Positions 28,783-36,575 of a DNA stretch of 64,000 nt are shown here, piece after piece. Position 1 is the first letter of the stretch; every line of letters begins with the position of its first letter. The notes below the pieces were generated by a model, which saw nothing but the letters and a program-made list of their open reading frames with translations, made no database searches and was not told the DNA's origin. The translations under genes and the position numbers were made by a program. Origin of the DNA: an uncultured Lachnospiraceae bacterium. GTDB lineage: Bacteria > Bacillota > Clostridia > Lachnospirales > Lachnospiraceae. The DNA lies in the NCBI GenBank assembly GCA_949840805.1, contig CATKXR010000004.1:94325-158324 (forward strand), written 5' to 3'.

Positions 28783-29928
28783 TCAGGATTTTTTTAAATC
28801 CATTCCTGCTTTTAACAGCCGGAACATCCGCTCTGCCGCTCCTGCATACAATTCCTCAGCCCGGTCGCAGGCCTCCTGGATATCCATCGCCCCGTTGATG
28901 GTGGGCAGTATACTGTCAATGCCATATTCAAAAATTTTATCGGCTCCCTGGCCCATGCCGCCTACAATGGCAACTGCCGGAATCCCCCTGGATTTACAGC
29001 GCTGTCCGATACCGCTGGGAACCTTGCCGAATGCCGACTGCCAGTCAATGCGCCCTTCGCCTGTCACTACCAGGTCCGTCCCCTCCAGAAGCCCGTCGAA
29101 GTCGATCAGATCCAGAACGGTGTCAATTCCTGACTTCAAAGTAGCATCCAGAAATCCGCAGAGCGCCGCACCCAGGCCTCCCGCAGCCCCGGCGCCGGCT
29201 TTCGTCTCCACATCGATCCCCAGTTTATCGCGCATTACAGCCGCGTAATTTTTCATCCCGGCTTCCAGCTCATCCAGAATCTCCGGCGTTCCTCCCTTTT
29301 GTTTGCCAAATGTGTAGGTGGCCCCGTCCGGCCCTGTCAGAGGATTGGTTACATCACACATTACTGTGATCTCGGCTTCTTTGACTGCCGGGTCAAGGCC
29401 GCTCACGTCAATATCTGCAACCTTGGCCAGATCTGAGCCAAAGCCTGCCAGCTCCTTCCCTTCCGCATCCAGAAAACGGATACCCAGCGCACGCATGGCT
29501 CCCATCCCGCCGTCATTGGTAGCGCTGCCTCCGATAGCGATAGACAGTTTGCGCAGTCCCTGGGTAAGGGCGTCACGAATCAGTTCCCCCGTGCCGTAAG
29601 TAGTGGTATTCAGAGGATTTCTTTTTTCCATCGGAACCATGGGGAGTCCGGAAGCCGCCGCCATCTCAATGACTGCCGAATCTCCGTGAAATACACCATA
29701 GAAGCCTTCCACATCCTCCATCAGGGGCCCATGGACCATAACCTTACGCCAGCTTCCCTTCGTGGCGTCCACAACGGCTTCCACGGTTCCCTCGCCGCCG
29801 TCTGCGACTGGCACTCCGGCCGTTTCACACCCGGGAAAGATTTTATTGGCCGCTTCTGTAAGCAGCCGGATGCTCTGTTCTGAAGTGATGGTTCCCTTGA
29901 AGGAATCTGAAGCAAATAAAAACCTCAT
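28783..29928 (-). CDS. Glycerate 2-kinase (GarK/GlxK family)
   Basis: A 381-residue kinase phosphorylating D-glycerate. Family features are the start MRFLFASDSFKGTITSEQ, GVPVADGGEGTVEA, SIAIGGSATNDGG and LVVTGEGRIDWQS. ATG 29928 follows AAGGAG; an open frame further upstream to 30042 is not part of it. In the GarL-GarR-GarK pathway of E. coli this step converts glycerate to 2-phosphoglycerate, feeding glycolysis. The gene for the preceding reductase lies two genes upstream in the same operon. Confidence 0.93.
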   Translation of the reverse strand: MRFLFASDSFKGTITSEQSIRLLTEAANKIFPGCETAGVPVADGGEGTVEAVVDATKGSWRKVMVHGPLMEDVEGFYGVFHGDSAVIEMAAASGLPMVPMEKRNPLNTTTYGTGELIRDALTQGLRKLSIAIGGSATNDGGMGAMRALGIRFLDAEGKELAGFGSDLAKVADIDVSGLDPAVKEAEITVMCDVTNPLTGPDGATYTFGKQKGGTPEILDELEAGMKNYAAVMRDKLGIDVETKAGAGAAGGLGAALCGFLDATLKSGIDTVLDLIDFDGLLEGTDLVVTGEGRIDWQSAFGKVPSGIGQRCKSRGIPAVAIVGGMGQGADKIFEYGIDSILPTINGAMDIQEACDRAEELYAGAAERMFRLLKAGMDLKKS

Positions 29929-29955
29929 ATCTTCTCCTTTCATGATATGCAACAA

Positions 29956-30048
29956 GCCGGCAAATGTCCAGGAGGAATGCCGGCATGTCATCGGTATGGC
30001 GCTGGTAACGCGGCTGCATCTGCAGGTATCACTTGGCACCATACCGAT
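29956..30048 (-). other. Tandem hairpins in the operon gap before glycerate kinase
   Basis: Two inverted repeats lie in the 167-bp gap. ATCGGTATGG (29990-29999) pairs with CCATACCGAT (30039-30048), with the small hairpin CTGCA-TC-TGCAG in its loop. GCCGGCA (29956-29962) pairs with TGCCGGC (29978-29984). Neither has a U-tract, so they look like a processing or stability element rather than a terminator. Confidence 0.55.
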
Positions 30049-30095
30049 ATATATTATGGTAGTAAAGTAGCTTTTATTTTAACAGCCGATCTGTA

Positions 30096-30995
30096 TCAGA
30101 TCAGTCCGGCCTTTTTCATCTCTGTCTTGATCTTGTCAAGCACAGGTCCCTCCGGAGTGGCAAGGTTCGGAGTATAGGGAACGCCAATATTTCTGCCCCG
30201 CAGATTTGCCATATCTTTGGCAGCTACCGGGAAGCTTGCGCCGTCCATGGACAGACGAACCGGATTCAGCTTAAACTGCGCTTCCAGGGAGCCTTCCAAA
30301 TCACCGGCTACATACTTATTGTACACGTCCGTGATCAGTTCCGGCATAAAGTTGGCGGCTGTGCAGACACCGCCTACGGCGCCGTGGCACATAGATGCAT
30401 ACAGGAGCGTATCTTTTCCGCCAAATACTTTAAAATTCACGTCTCTGGTCCTGCGGATAAACTCGGCAGTCTGCGTAATATCTCCGCTGGTATCCTTCAT
30501 CCCGATGATATTCTCTACTTCGTGGGCAAGGCGCTCCACCAGATTGCCTGACATGGTGTAGCCTACCCGTCCGGGATTGTTGTACAGAAGCACCGGAGTC
30601 TCCGGAACAGCCTCGGCGATGGTTTTAAAATGCTGAAAAAGCTCGGTCTCTGTCGGCTTCAAGAACATGGGCTGCAGGATGGAAATACCTGCGGCGCCGT
30701 TGGCCACCGCCATCTTGGCAAGGCGGACACATTTCTTTGTGCTGATAGCGCCGATGCCGAAATATACCGGAACCCGGCCGGCGGCCTGATCTACCATGAT
30801 CTTTAAGCCCCGCTCCATCTCATCTTCTTCGATTACATAGAACTCACCGTTGCTCCCGAATGCCAGGATGCCCAGCACCCCGCCGTCTATCACATAGTCT
30901 ACCTGCTCCCGCATTTTTTTCTCATCGATTTTCTCATCGGCGTCGATAGGGGTCAGGATCGGAACCACTACACCCTTGATAAAATCTGTATTCAT
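30096..30995 (-). CDS. DapA/NAL-family lyase
   Basis: A 299-residue class I aldolase-type TIM barrel. The Schiff-base lysine lies in IIGMKDTSGD, the conserved tyrosine in YNNPGRVGY, and the substrate loop reads GSNGEF. The GSNGEF form, unlike the GTTGES of true dihydrodipicolinate synthase, is shared with 4-hydroxy-2-oxoglutarate aldolase-like members. Start ATG 30995 behind AGAGGAG. Between a tartronate semialdehyde reductase and a glycerate kinase, it probably cleaves a 2-keto sugar acid to pyruvate and tartronate semialdehyde, the step GarL (an unrelated fold) performs in E. coli. That role is inference; lysine biosynthesis seems unlikely. Confidence 0.85.
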   Translation of the reverse strand: MNTDFIKGVVVPILTPIDADEKIDEKKMREQVDYVIDGGVLGILAFGSNGEFYVIEEDEMERGLKIMVDQAAGRVPVYFGIGAISTKKCVRLAKMAVANGAAGISILQPMFLKPTETELFQHFKTIAEAVPETPVLLYNNPGRVGYTMSGNLVERLAHEVENIIGMKDTSGDITQTAEFIRRTRDVNFKVFGGKDTLLYASMCHGAVGGVCTAANFMPELITDVYNKYVAGDLEGSLEAQFKLNPVRLSMDGASFPVAAKDMANLRGRNIGVPYTPNLATPEGPVLDKIKTEMKKAGLI

Positions 30996-31055
30996 ACCTA
31001 ATCTCCTCTCTGAAATCACAGCTTTTATGACATCTTCTGCACACAGGTAAATTGA

Positions 31056-31940
31056 TTATGATTCTACGGTAGTATTGGCAATCTTCTCATAGTATTTAAC
31101 AATACTGGAGTGGTCCTCTTTTTCATATCCGTCGGCTTTGAGTCCCTGCATGATTTCCATTAACTGGCCGGTCAGCGGAACCGGGGAGCTGATTGCATGG
31201 GCGGCGTTCAAAGCATTATTCAGGTCCTTGATATGCAGCTCAATACGGAAACCCGGCTTAAAGTTTCTTGCCAGAATCATGGGAGCCTTGGCATCCATAA
31301 CCGTGGATCCTGCCAGTCCGCCACGGATTGCCTGATATACCAGCTCCGGATCGGTGCCGGCTTTTTTGGCAAAGGTCAGTGCCTCGGAAACGGCGGCAAT
31401 ATTTACGGCAACCACGATCTGGTTGGCAAGCTTTGCAACATTACCGGAACCTAATTCACCGACATAAACAACAGAACCGGCCATTACCATCAGCATATCA
31501 TAATATTTGTCAAACAGCTCTTTTTTACCGCCTACCATTACGGATAAGGTTCCGTCGATAGCCTTGGGCTCGCCGCCGGACACGGGGGCGTCCAGCATCT
31601 CGATTCCAAACTTGGCAGCCTCGGCTCCGATTGCCTTGCTTTCGGTTGGGTCGATGGAACTCATGTCAATCAATACCAGGCCGGGCTTTGCGCCTTCTGC
31701 CACGCCGTCTTTGCCCAGGACAGCGCTTCTCACATGGGGAGAGTTGGGAACCATAGTGATGACTACTTCTACCTGAGAAGCCACTTCCTTACCGTTTGCG
31801 GCAGAAGTTGCCCCGCAGGACACCAGATCCTCTACGGCTTCTTTATTGAAATCAAAAACTACTACATCGTGGCCTGCTTTCACCAGATTCTTTGCCATTG
31901 GCCGTCCCATGATACCTAATCCGATAAATCCAACTTTCAT
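31056..31940 (-). CDS. garR: 2-Hydroxy-3-oxopropionate (tartronate semialdehyde) reductase
   Basis: A 294-residue beta-hydroxyacid dehydrogenase. The Rossmann motif GFIGLGIMGRPMAKNL, the substrate motif DAPVSGGEPKA and the catalytic lysine segment GNVAKLANQIVVAVN are all intact. It reduces tartronate semialdehyde to glycerate. First gene of the minus-strand operon, with a sigma-A promoter at 32049-32077. Other beta-hydroxyacid dehydrogenases, such as 3-hydroxyisobutyrate dehydrogenase, are possible by sequence, but the adjacent glycerate kinase favours GarR. Confidence 0.88.
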   Translation of the reverse strand: MKVGFIGLGIMGRPMAKNLVKAGHDVVVFDFNKEAVEDLVSCGATSAANGKEVASQVEVVITMVPNSPHVRSAVLGKDGVAEGAKPGLVLIDMSSIDPTESKAIGAEAAKFGIEMLDAPVSGGEPKAIDGTLSVMVGGKKELFDKYYDMLMVMAGSVVYVGELGSGNVAKLANQIVVAVNIAAVSEALTFAKKAGTDPELVYQAIRGGLAGSTVMDAKAPMILARNFKPGFRIELHIKDLNNALNAAHAISSPVPLTGQLMEIMQGLKADGYEKEDHSSIVKYYEKIANTTVES

Positions 31941-32048
31941 TGTTTTTCCCTCACCTTTCTTTATTTTACGGTTTAACGGCCGCTTTCCGGAACACTGCGA
32001 ATTTTCCGCTTTTCCTGAAACGGTTCGTCAACCATCATCTATGTCCGC

Positions 32049-32077
32049 ATTATAAAAGATTATTGCAGTTGTGACAA
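32049..32077 (-). promoter_or_regulatory. Promoter of the garR operon
   Basis: On the minus strand TTGTCA (32077-32072), 17 bp, TATAAT (32054-32049). One mismatch from consensus in the -35. It is a sigma-A, not a sigma-54, promoter. The repeats at 32143-32190 lie about 70-110 bp upstream of it. Confidence 0.8.
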
Positions 32078-32142
32078 TGGACGGAATTCACGAATAAAAG
32101 GCATACTTTCATACAAAAAGAATAAAGTTTCATTTTTTAAAA

Positions 32143-32190
32143 TCATATATCATATTTGTTTCATATTTGAATCATATTTAATTCATCTGG
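32143..32190. promoter_or_regulatory. TCATATTT repeats phased at 11 bp
   Basis: TCATATTT occurs at 32150, 32161 and 32172, each exactly 11 bp apart, with a partial TCAT copy at 32183 and a variant TCATATAT at 32143. The array lies between the garR promoter and the stop of the PrpR-like regulator gene. One-turn phasing suggests binding on one face of the helix, most simply by that regulator. Confidence 0.55.
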
Positions 32191-32216
32191 TTTTCGCGTT
32201 TTATGTTGTTTTTGCC

Positions 32217-34133
32217 CTATTCGATTCCGTATTTTTTTCTGTGCCTCCATAAGGTTGCTTTGCTGATTCCCAGCTCTTTTGCAGCCTTTTCCCGGTTCCC
32301 TCCGTATTTTCGAAGGGTATCCGCAATCCGCTTTGCTTCTATATTTCCCCCGAACGGCAGATGCTCCCCGGCCTGTTCCGTATGGAAAACCCTTTCGCAG
32401 GCTGCCGTGTCTTCTGATGTTTCCGGATATAATTCATCCAGCAGTTTTTCCACGGCAATCTCGTCTATGGACCTTTTCTTTGCTGTCAAAATCAGGCGGT
32501 CGCAAAAGCTTTCGATTTGAAACAGATTCCCTTTCCAGGGGTATTCAAGAAGCCGTTTTTTTGCCCCTGTTGTCAGCACATGATACCGGGAATATCGCTC
32601 GCAGCACTCTCTTACGGTGCTTTCCAGCTTTTGCCGCAGATCTTCCGCCCGTTCCCGCAGAGGAGGAACCACAAGCTCCAGGCCGGACAGAAGATATCCC
32701 AGATCCTGCCTGAGCCTTCCTGCGGCCATCAATCTGGCCGGAGCTTCTTCTAAAGTGACCATCACCCGCACATTTACCCGGCGCAGGCTTGCGATATCCG
32801 CGCCATGGCAGACCCGGAAGCGGATTAGCTGATACAGCCTGTACTGATTGTCAGGGGTTAGCTCCTGGGCATCCTGGATCAGCAGCGACCCGCCATTGGA
32901 CTGCAGGACTGCTCCACGTTCACCAAAGATCATAACGCGCTGTGCTTCTCCCGTCAGCCCGTCACAGGGGACATCCAGAAAGGAGGCGTTTCCACGGCAG
33001 CTTCCGTTGTGGATGGCTTCTGCCAGCATTCTCCGCTCTGTTCCCGGTTCTCCCATCAGTACTACCGGCCGGTCGGACAATGCATAAAGCCGGGCCAGGT
33101 ATATACAGTCCTGCATGGCTTTTGACTGCTGTAAAATATCCTCAAACCGCACCAGCGGAGGCAGGCCTTTTCCGGCGCTGCCCTCATTTCTGGAAACCGC
33201 CGGCTTTTTCTTCATCTTATGGCAGGTAATGATCGCCCCGTCCACCCGGTCTTCATACAACACCGGAGCCATGACGGCGAACACGGTTCCCCTGCCCCAT
33301 TCCAGAAAAAGAGAATATTCTTCCCCTTTTTCCAATACCCTTTTTAACTCTTCTTCACCGATCTGGGGCGCCGCGTCCCGGATTTCCGTTCCTTTTAGTT
33401 CCTGCTGGCTCTTTCCGGTCATATCCTCCATCAGCGGATTCACCGCCGTAATAATACCGGCTCCATCCAGCCGGATCACGCCGTTGTAGGAATAATCCAG
33501 CAGTGTTTCGATCTGCGCTGCCGTTTTCTTTTCCACACTTACCGCATAATCCATCCGTTCCGCCATCACAAATGCCTGGCGTAAAGAGTCTTCCGTCATA
33601 GAGAGAAACAAAGACGGCACCCCTGCCTCGGTTGCCCTGGCAACGGCCTGGTCTCCTCCTATGATCAGATCCGCCCCTTCCCTGACTGCCTGTTCCACAG
33701 CAGTGGTAAGTTCTGTTCCCTGGCGCACATAATAAGTCCGCAGATTGATCTCATACAGCTCATCAAAGTAGGACATATCGCAGAACATATTACGAAAACC
33801 TACCACTGCAATTGCCGGTCTGGGTTTTTTTATGATCTGTCTGGCTCTTGTCACCAGAAGGGCCATTTCCTGTGCCGTCAGAACAATCTCCACTACCGGG
33901 ATATCGGTATATTGTTTGATCAGGGATGCCTGCAGCCCTCTGGCAATGATGATGGACGCGCCTCCGCTGATGGCGCGGCGGGCCTCCGTGACGGCCGAAT
34001 CCGTATCGATGACCCGCATTTCATGGATTTCATATTGCTTTTCCTGCAAAATATTATGAGCCTGGTGAAGCATTTCTTCTCTGGATACTAAAAGTGTGAT
34101 TTTCCCCATAAACGCTTGTCCTGCTCCTTTCAT
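32217..34133 (-). CDS. PrpR-like regulator with degenerate sigma-54 AAA+ domain
   Basis: About 638 residues: PrpR N-terminal sensor domain (about 9-190), PAS domain (about 200-300, GVIRLDGAGIITAVNPLMED), AAA+ domain of the sigma-54 activator family (about 330-560) and a C-terminal Fis-type HTH (KAAKELGISKATLWRHRKKY). The AAA+ core is eroded: Walker A reads GEPGTERR (no GK[ST]), the GAFTGA sigma-54 contact loop is absent, and the Walker B acidic pair reads Gln-Asp in LLIQDAQEL. The start at 34133 has GGAG about 8 nt upstream. It probably binds a small acid and controls the adjacent garR operon without sigma-54. Function inferred from neighbours. Confidence 0.85.
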   Translation of the reverse strand: MKGAGQAFMGKITLLVSREEMLHQAHNILQEKQYEIHEMRVIDTDSAVTEARRAISGGASIIIARGLQASLIKQYTDIPVVEIVLTAQEMALLVTRARQIIKKPRPAIAVVGFRNMFCDMSYFDELYEINLRTYYVRQGTELTTAVEQAVREGADLIIGGDQAVARATEAGVPSLFLSMTEDSLRQAFVMAERMDYAVSVEKKTAAQIETLLDYSYNGVIRLDGAGIITAVNPLMEDMTGKSQQELKGTEIRDAAPQIGEEELKRVLEKGEEYSLFLEWGRGTVFAVMAPVLYEDRVDGAIITCHKMKKKPAVSRNEGSAGKGLPPLVRFEDILQQSKAMQDCIYLARLYALSDRPVVLMGEPGTERRMLAEAIHNGSCRGNASFLDVPCDGLTGEAQRVMIFGERGAVLQSNGGSLLIQDAQELTPDNQYRLYQLIRFRVCHGADIASLRRVNVRVMVTLEEAPARLMAAGRLRQDLGYLLSGLELVVPPLRERAEDLRQKLESTVRECCERYSRYHVLTTGAKKRLLEYPWKGNLFQIESFCDRLILTAKKRSIDEIAVEKLLDELYPETSEDTAACERVFHTEQAGEHLPFGGNIEAKRIADTLRKYGGNREKAAKELGISKATLWRHRKKYGIE

Positions 34134-34199
34134 CTGAAATCTCCGTACCATTCTAATATATCATATTTTATTTTCCATATGAAGACGGAATAATAGTGA

Positions 34200-34228
34200 T
34201 TGACAAGAAGATTTTTCTCTGCTAAGAT
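34200..34228 (+). promoter_or_regulatory. Promoter upstream of the yitT-like gene
   Basis: TTGACA (34200-34205), 17 bp, TAAGAT (34223-34228). Transcription would start near 34235, only a few bases before the terminator hairpin at 34242. Confidence 0.75.
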
Positions 34229-34241
34229 GAATCACAGGAAG

Positions 34242-34283
34242 AGCTTAGGCGAATTATAGATAATAATTCGTCAGGCTTTTTTT
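34242..34283 (+). terminator. Intrinsic terminator in the leader of the yitT-like gene
   Basis: CGAATTAT (34250-34257) pairs with ATAATTCG (34263-34270). The stem extends downward through GG/TC and AGCTT/AGGCT with one bulged A, then seven T (34277-34283). It sits between promoter and gene, so it acts as a leader attenuator or ends a transcript of about 50 nt. Confidence 0.7.
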
Positions 34284-34332
34284 GTTTCTGCGCAATTAAT
34301 TGTACAAAGTTTAAGGAAGGAGGAACAGCAGA

Positions 34333-35277
34333 ATGTATGGAATAGTGAATATAAATCCGTTCAAAAAGAATCGGAAGGGAGTAAAAAAGGTAAGGGAAGA
34401 AGACAGAAGATCCCGGGAAGCCTGGAGAGAGATGGCAGTGGATATTGGATGCGAGATTTTAGGGAGCCTGATTCTGGCGGTTACGACCTACAATGTGGCG
34501 CTTTATGCGGAATTTCCCATGACGGGGTTTTCAGGGATCGCCATGATTTTATACCGGCTGTTTCAAGTCCCGATGGGGCTTTCCACAATCCTTCTCAATA
34601 TTCCGGTGGCATTTTTGTGCGCAAAGCTGATCGGAAGACGATTTTTGGTGAAATCTTTTCGGTGTATGGTTATTTCTTCTTTTATGCTGGATTATTTGGC
34701 GCCCCTTTTGCCGGTGTACCAGGGTGACAGGATGGTTGCCGCACTGATTACCGGTTCTGTGGGGGCGCTGGGATATGCGATGATATATGTGCGGGGGTCT
34801 TCTACCGGAGGGTCGGATTTTATCAATATGGCGGTGAAAGCGGTGAGGCCTCATGTGAACCTGGGAACCATTGCTTTTTTATCCGACGTTGGAATTATTC
34901 TGGCAGGCGGGGTGATTTTCCGGGACCTTGACGGGATTGTGTATGGGATGATCATCAATCTGTTGTTTGCGGTGGTGGTGGATAAGGTGATTTTAGGCAT
35001 GAATGCAGGAATGGTGGCTCTGATCGTCACGGAACACGGAAAGATGGTGACAGAGGAGGTAGACCGATGCTGTATGCGCGGTTCTACTATATTGAAAGCC
35101 GAGGGAGGCTATCAGTATAAAAAGAAGGATGTCGTTATGGTGGCAGGCAGTAATAAGGATATTTATCAGGTGCAGAGGCGGATTCGGGAGGTGGAGCCGA
35201 AGGCATTTATGATTATTATGGATTCACATGAAGTTCATGGGGAAGGATTTCGGATTACACGGGTGGCAGGCGGATGA
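34333..35277 (+). CDS. YitT-family membrane protein
   Basis: A 314-residue protein with a charged cytoplasmic N-terminus, about five or six transmembrane helices (about 38-235, including YVRGSSTGGSDFI, the conserved GG-rich YitT motif) and a C-terminal soluble DUF2179 domain (about 245-305). YitT proteins are widespread in Firmicutes and of unknown function; a transporter role is generally assumed. Start ATG 34333 behind AAGGAGGA. The gene has its own promoter with a terminator in the leader. Confidence 0.88.
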   Translation: MYGIVNINPFKKNRKGVKKVREEDRRSREAWREMAVDIGCEILGSLILAVTTYNVALYAEFPMTGFSGIAMILYRLFQVPMGLSTILLNIPVAFLCAKLIGRRFLVKSFRCMVISSFMLDYLAPLLPVYQGDRMVAALITGSVGALGYAMIYVRGSSTGGSDFINMAVKAVRPHVNLGTIAFLSDVGIILAGGVIFRDLDGIVYGMIINLLFAVVVDKVILGMNAGMVALIVTEHGKMVTEEVDRCCMRGSTILKAEGGYQYKKKDVVMVAGSNKDIYQVQRRIREVEPKAFMIIMDSHEVHGEGFRITRVAGG

Positions 35278-35410
35278 AAAAATAATTTTTGCATATACTG
35301 TCAGCGATGTCAGAAAACCACGTTTTGCACATATAAGAAAGCTTATGGAAACCATTTCCTTTATGTCTTTCGTATGTCGTGAAGAACACATGAATTACGG
35401 AGGGAAAATT

Positions 35411-35584
35411 ATGAAGCGCGATGAGATTGTATGCAATTGTATGGAAGTGACAGCAGGGATGATCCGGGATGCCATAGAAGGAGGGGCTAAGACCGTGGAA
35501 GATATTCAGGAAGCCACCGGAGCCGGTACGGTTTGCGGGGGATGCCTGGACGAGATTCAGAAGATATTGGATGAATCTGTATAA
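35411..35584 (+). CDS. BFD-like [2Fe-2S]-binding protein
   Basis: A 57-residue protein consisting of one bacterioferritin-associated ferredoxin-like domain. Four cysteines in the CxC...CxxC arrangement (Cys8, Cys10, Cys42, Cys45) are set as for a [2Fe-2S] cluster. Start ATG 35411 follows GGAGGG at 6 nt; an upstream open frame overlapping the yitT-like gene is not used. In Firmicutes stand-alone forms of this domain are common but their electron partners are mostly unknown. No bacterioferritin gene is nearby. Confidence 0.85.
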   Translation: MKRDEIVCNCMEVTAGMIRDAIEGGAKTVEDIQEATGAGTVCGGCLDEIQKILDESV

Positions 35585-35829
35585 ATGGCAGCAAACAGCC
35601 TTCATGCTGCATGGTAATAAATTTGTAAGAGAACCGTTTTCATTTATCAATGGTATTGGAAGGAATTGTCTGGTATACTGATCTTGTCACGGAATATCTG
35701 CCAAACCGGACAGCCGGTATTATTTACCCGGGAAATAATGGAATGACGTATCGGATGAAAGATAAGGCAGGGATTTCATATTCCGGGCAGGAAGCAGAAA
35801 GACAAGGAAAAACAGGAGAGGATATTGAA

Positions 35830-36522
35830 ATGAGTAAGATCAAAAATAAGATGATGGCCGCAATGTGCTGTACAGGGCTTTTGGTGCTGGGCAGTGTAGG
35901 ATTGGCCCAGGCCCAGTCGCCTACTATTTTGGCAGGAGGGAGGTACCAGGAACGGCAGTCAGGCCCGGGAGTTAAGGATGCGTGGGAACAGGAGAACGAT
36001 ATCATCCGGATCTGGGGACCGGTACTGGGAACGGAGGACGGATCGATCCGTATTGACAATCAGTCGGGAATCTCTTTTGAAGGAGAGATCGTGCTCAATA
36101 TTGATAAGGAGCATTCCCGTGTCCTGGAGGGAGTGAACGGATTTCCGGTGGAGGTCCGTGACATAAAAGAAGGCGATTTTATTTATGCCTATATTGGGCC
36201 GGCCATGACCATGAGCCTTCCGCCTATGACTACGGCGGAGATGGTGGTCTGCCAGATACCCCAGGATAAATCGGCGCCAGGGTATGTAAAGGTTAAGTCC
36301 ATGCAACAGCAGGAGACCGGTGACTGGAACCTGACGGCGACGGACGGGACGGTGTATCACGTGCCGGAGGACTGTCAGATATTGCCGTACCTTACGCGAA
36401 ATATTGTAAGGCTGGAGGATGTAACCGATTCCAGTACCTGCATGGTCTGGACCGATGCCGCGGGAAGCGTGGAAAAGATTGTGCTGTTTGCCCGGGATGC
36501 GGAGCAGGCGGCCGGAGAATAA
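35830..36522 (+). CDS. Secreted protein of unknown function
   Basis: A 230-residue protein with a clear signal peptide (about 1-29: KIKNKMMAAMCC, then a hydrophobic core ending LAQAQ). The mature part is beta-rich with two similar-looking halves (RIWGPVLGTEDGSIRIDNQ and KVKSMQQQETGDWNLTATDG). No catalytic motif was recognised. ATG 35830 follows AGGAGAGG; the longer open frame from 35650 would bury the signal peptide. A weak extended -10 (TGGTATACT, 35671-35679) may be its promoter. It precedes the zinc-ribbon/LRR pair by 53 bp and could share transcription with it. Confidence 0.7.
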   Translation: MSKIKNKMMAAMCCTGLLVLGSVGLAQAQSPTILAGGRYQERQSGPGVKDAWEQENDIIRIWGPVLGTEDGSIRIDNQSGISFEGEIVLNIDKEHSRVLEGVNGFPVEVRDIKEGDFIYAYIGPAMTMSLPPMTTAEMVVCQIPQDKSAPGYVKVKSMQQQETGDWNLTATDGTVYHVPEDCQILPYLTRNIVRLEDVTDSSTCMVWTDAAGSVEKIVLFARDAEQAAGE

Positions 36523-36575
36523 TATGATCAGCCAGGGGCCGAAGTGTCGGTTCCTGGCTTTTTGGGGAATGTTTT

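Noticed and set aside
31941..32216. Sigma-54 (-24/-12) promoter for the garR operon
   Set aside because: No GG-N10-GC element was found on the minus strand, whereas a good sigma-A promoter is present.
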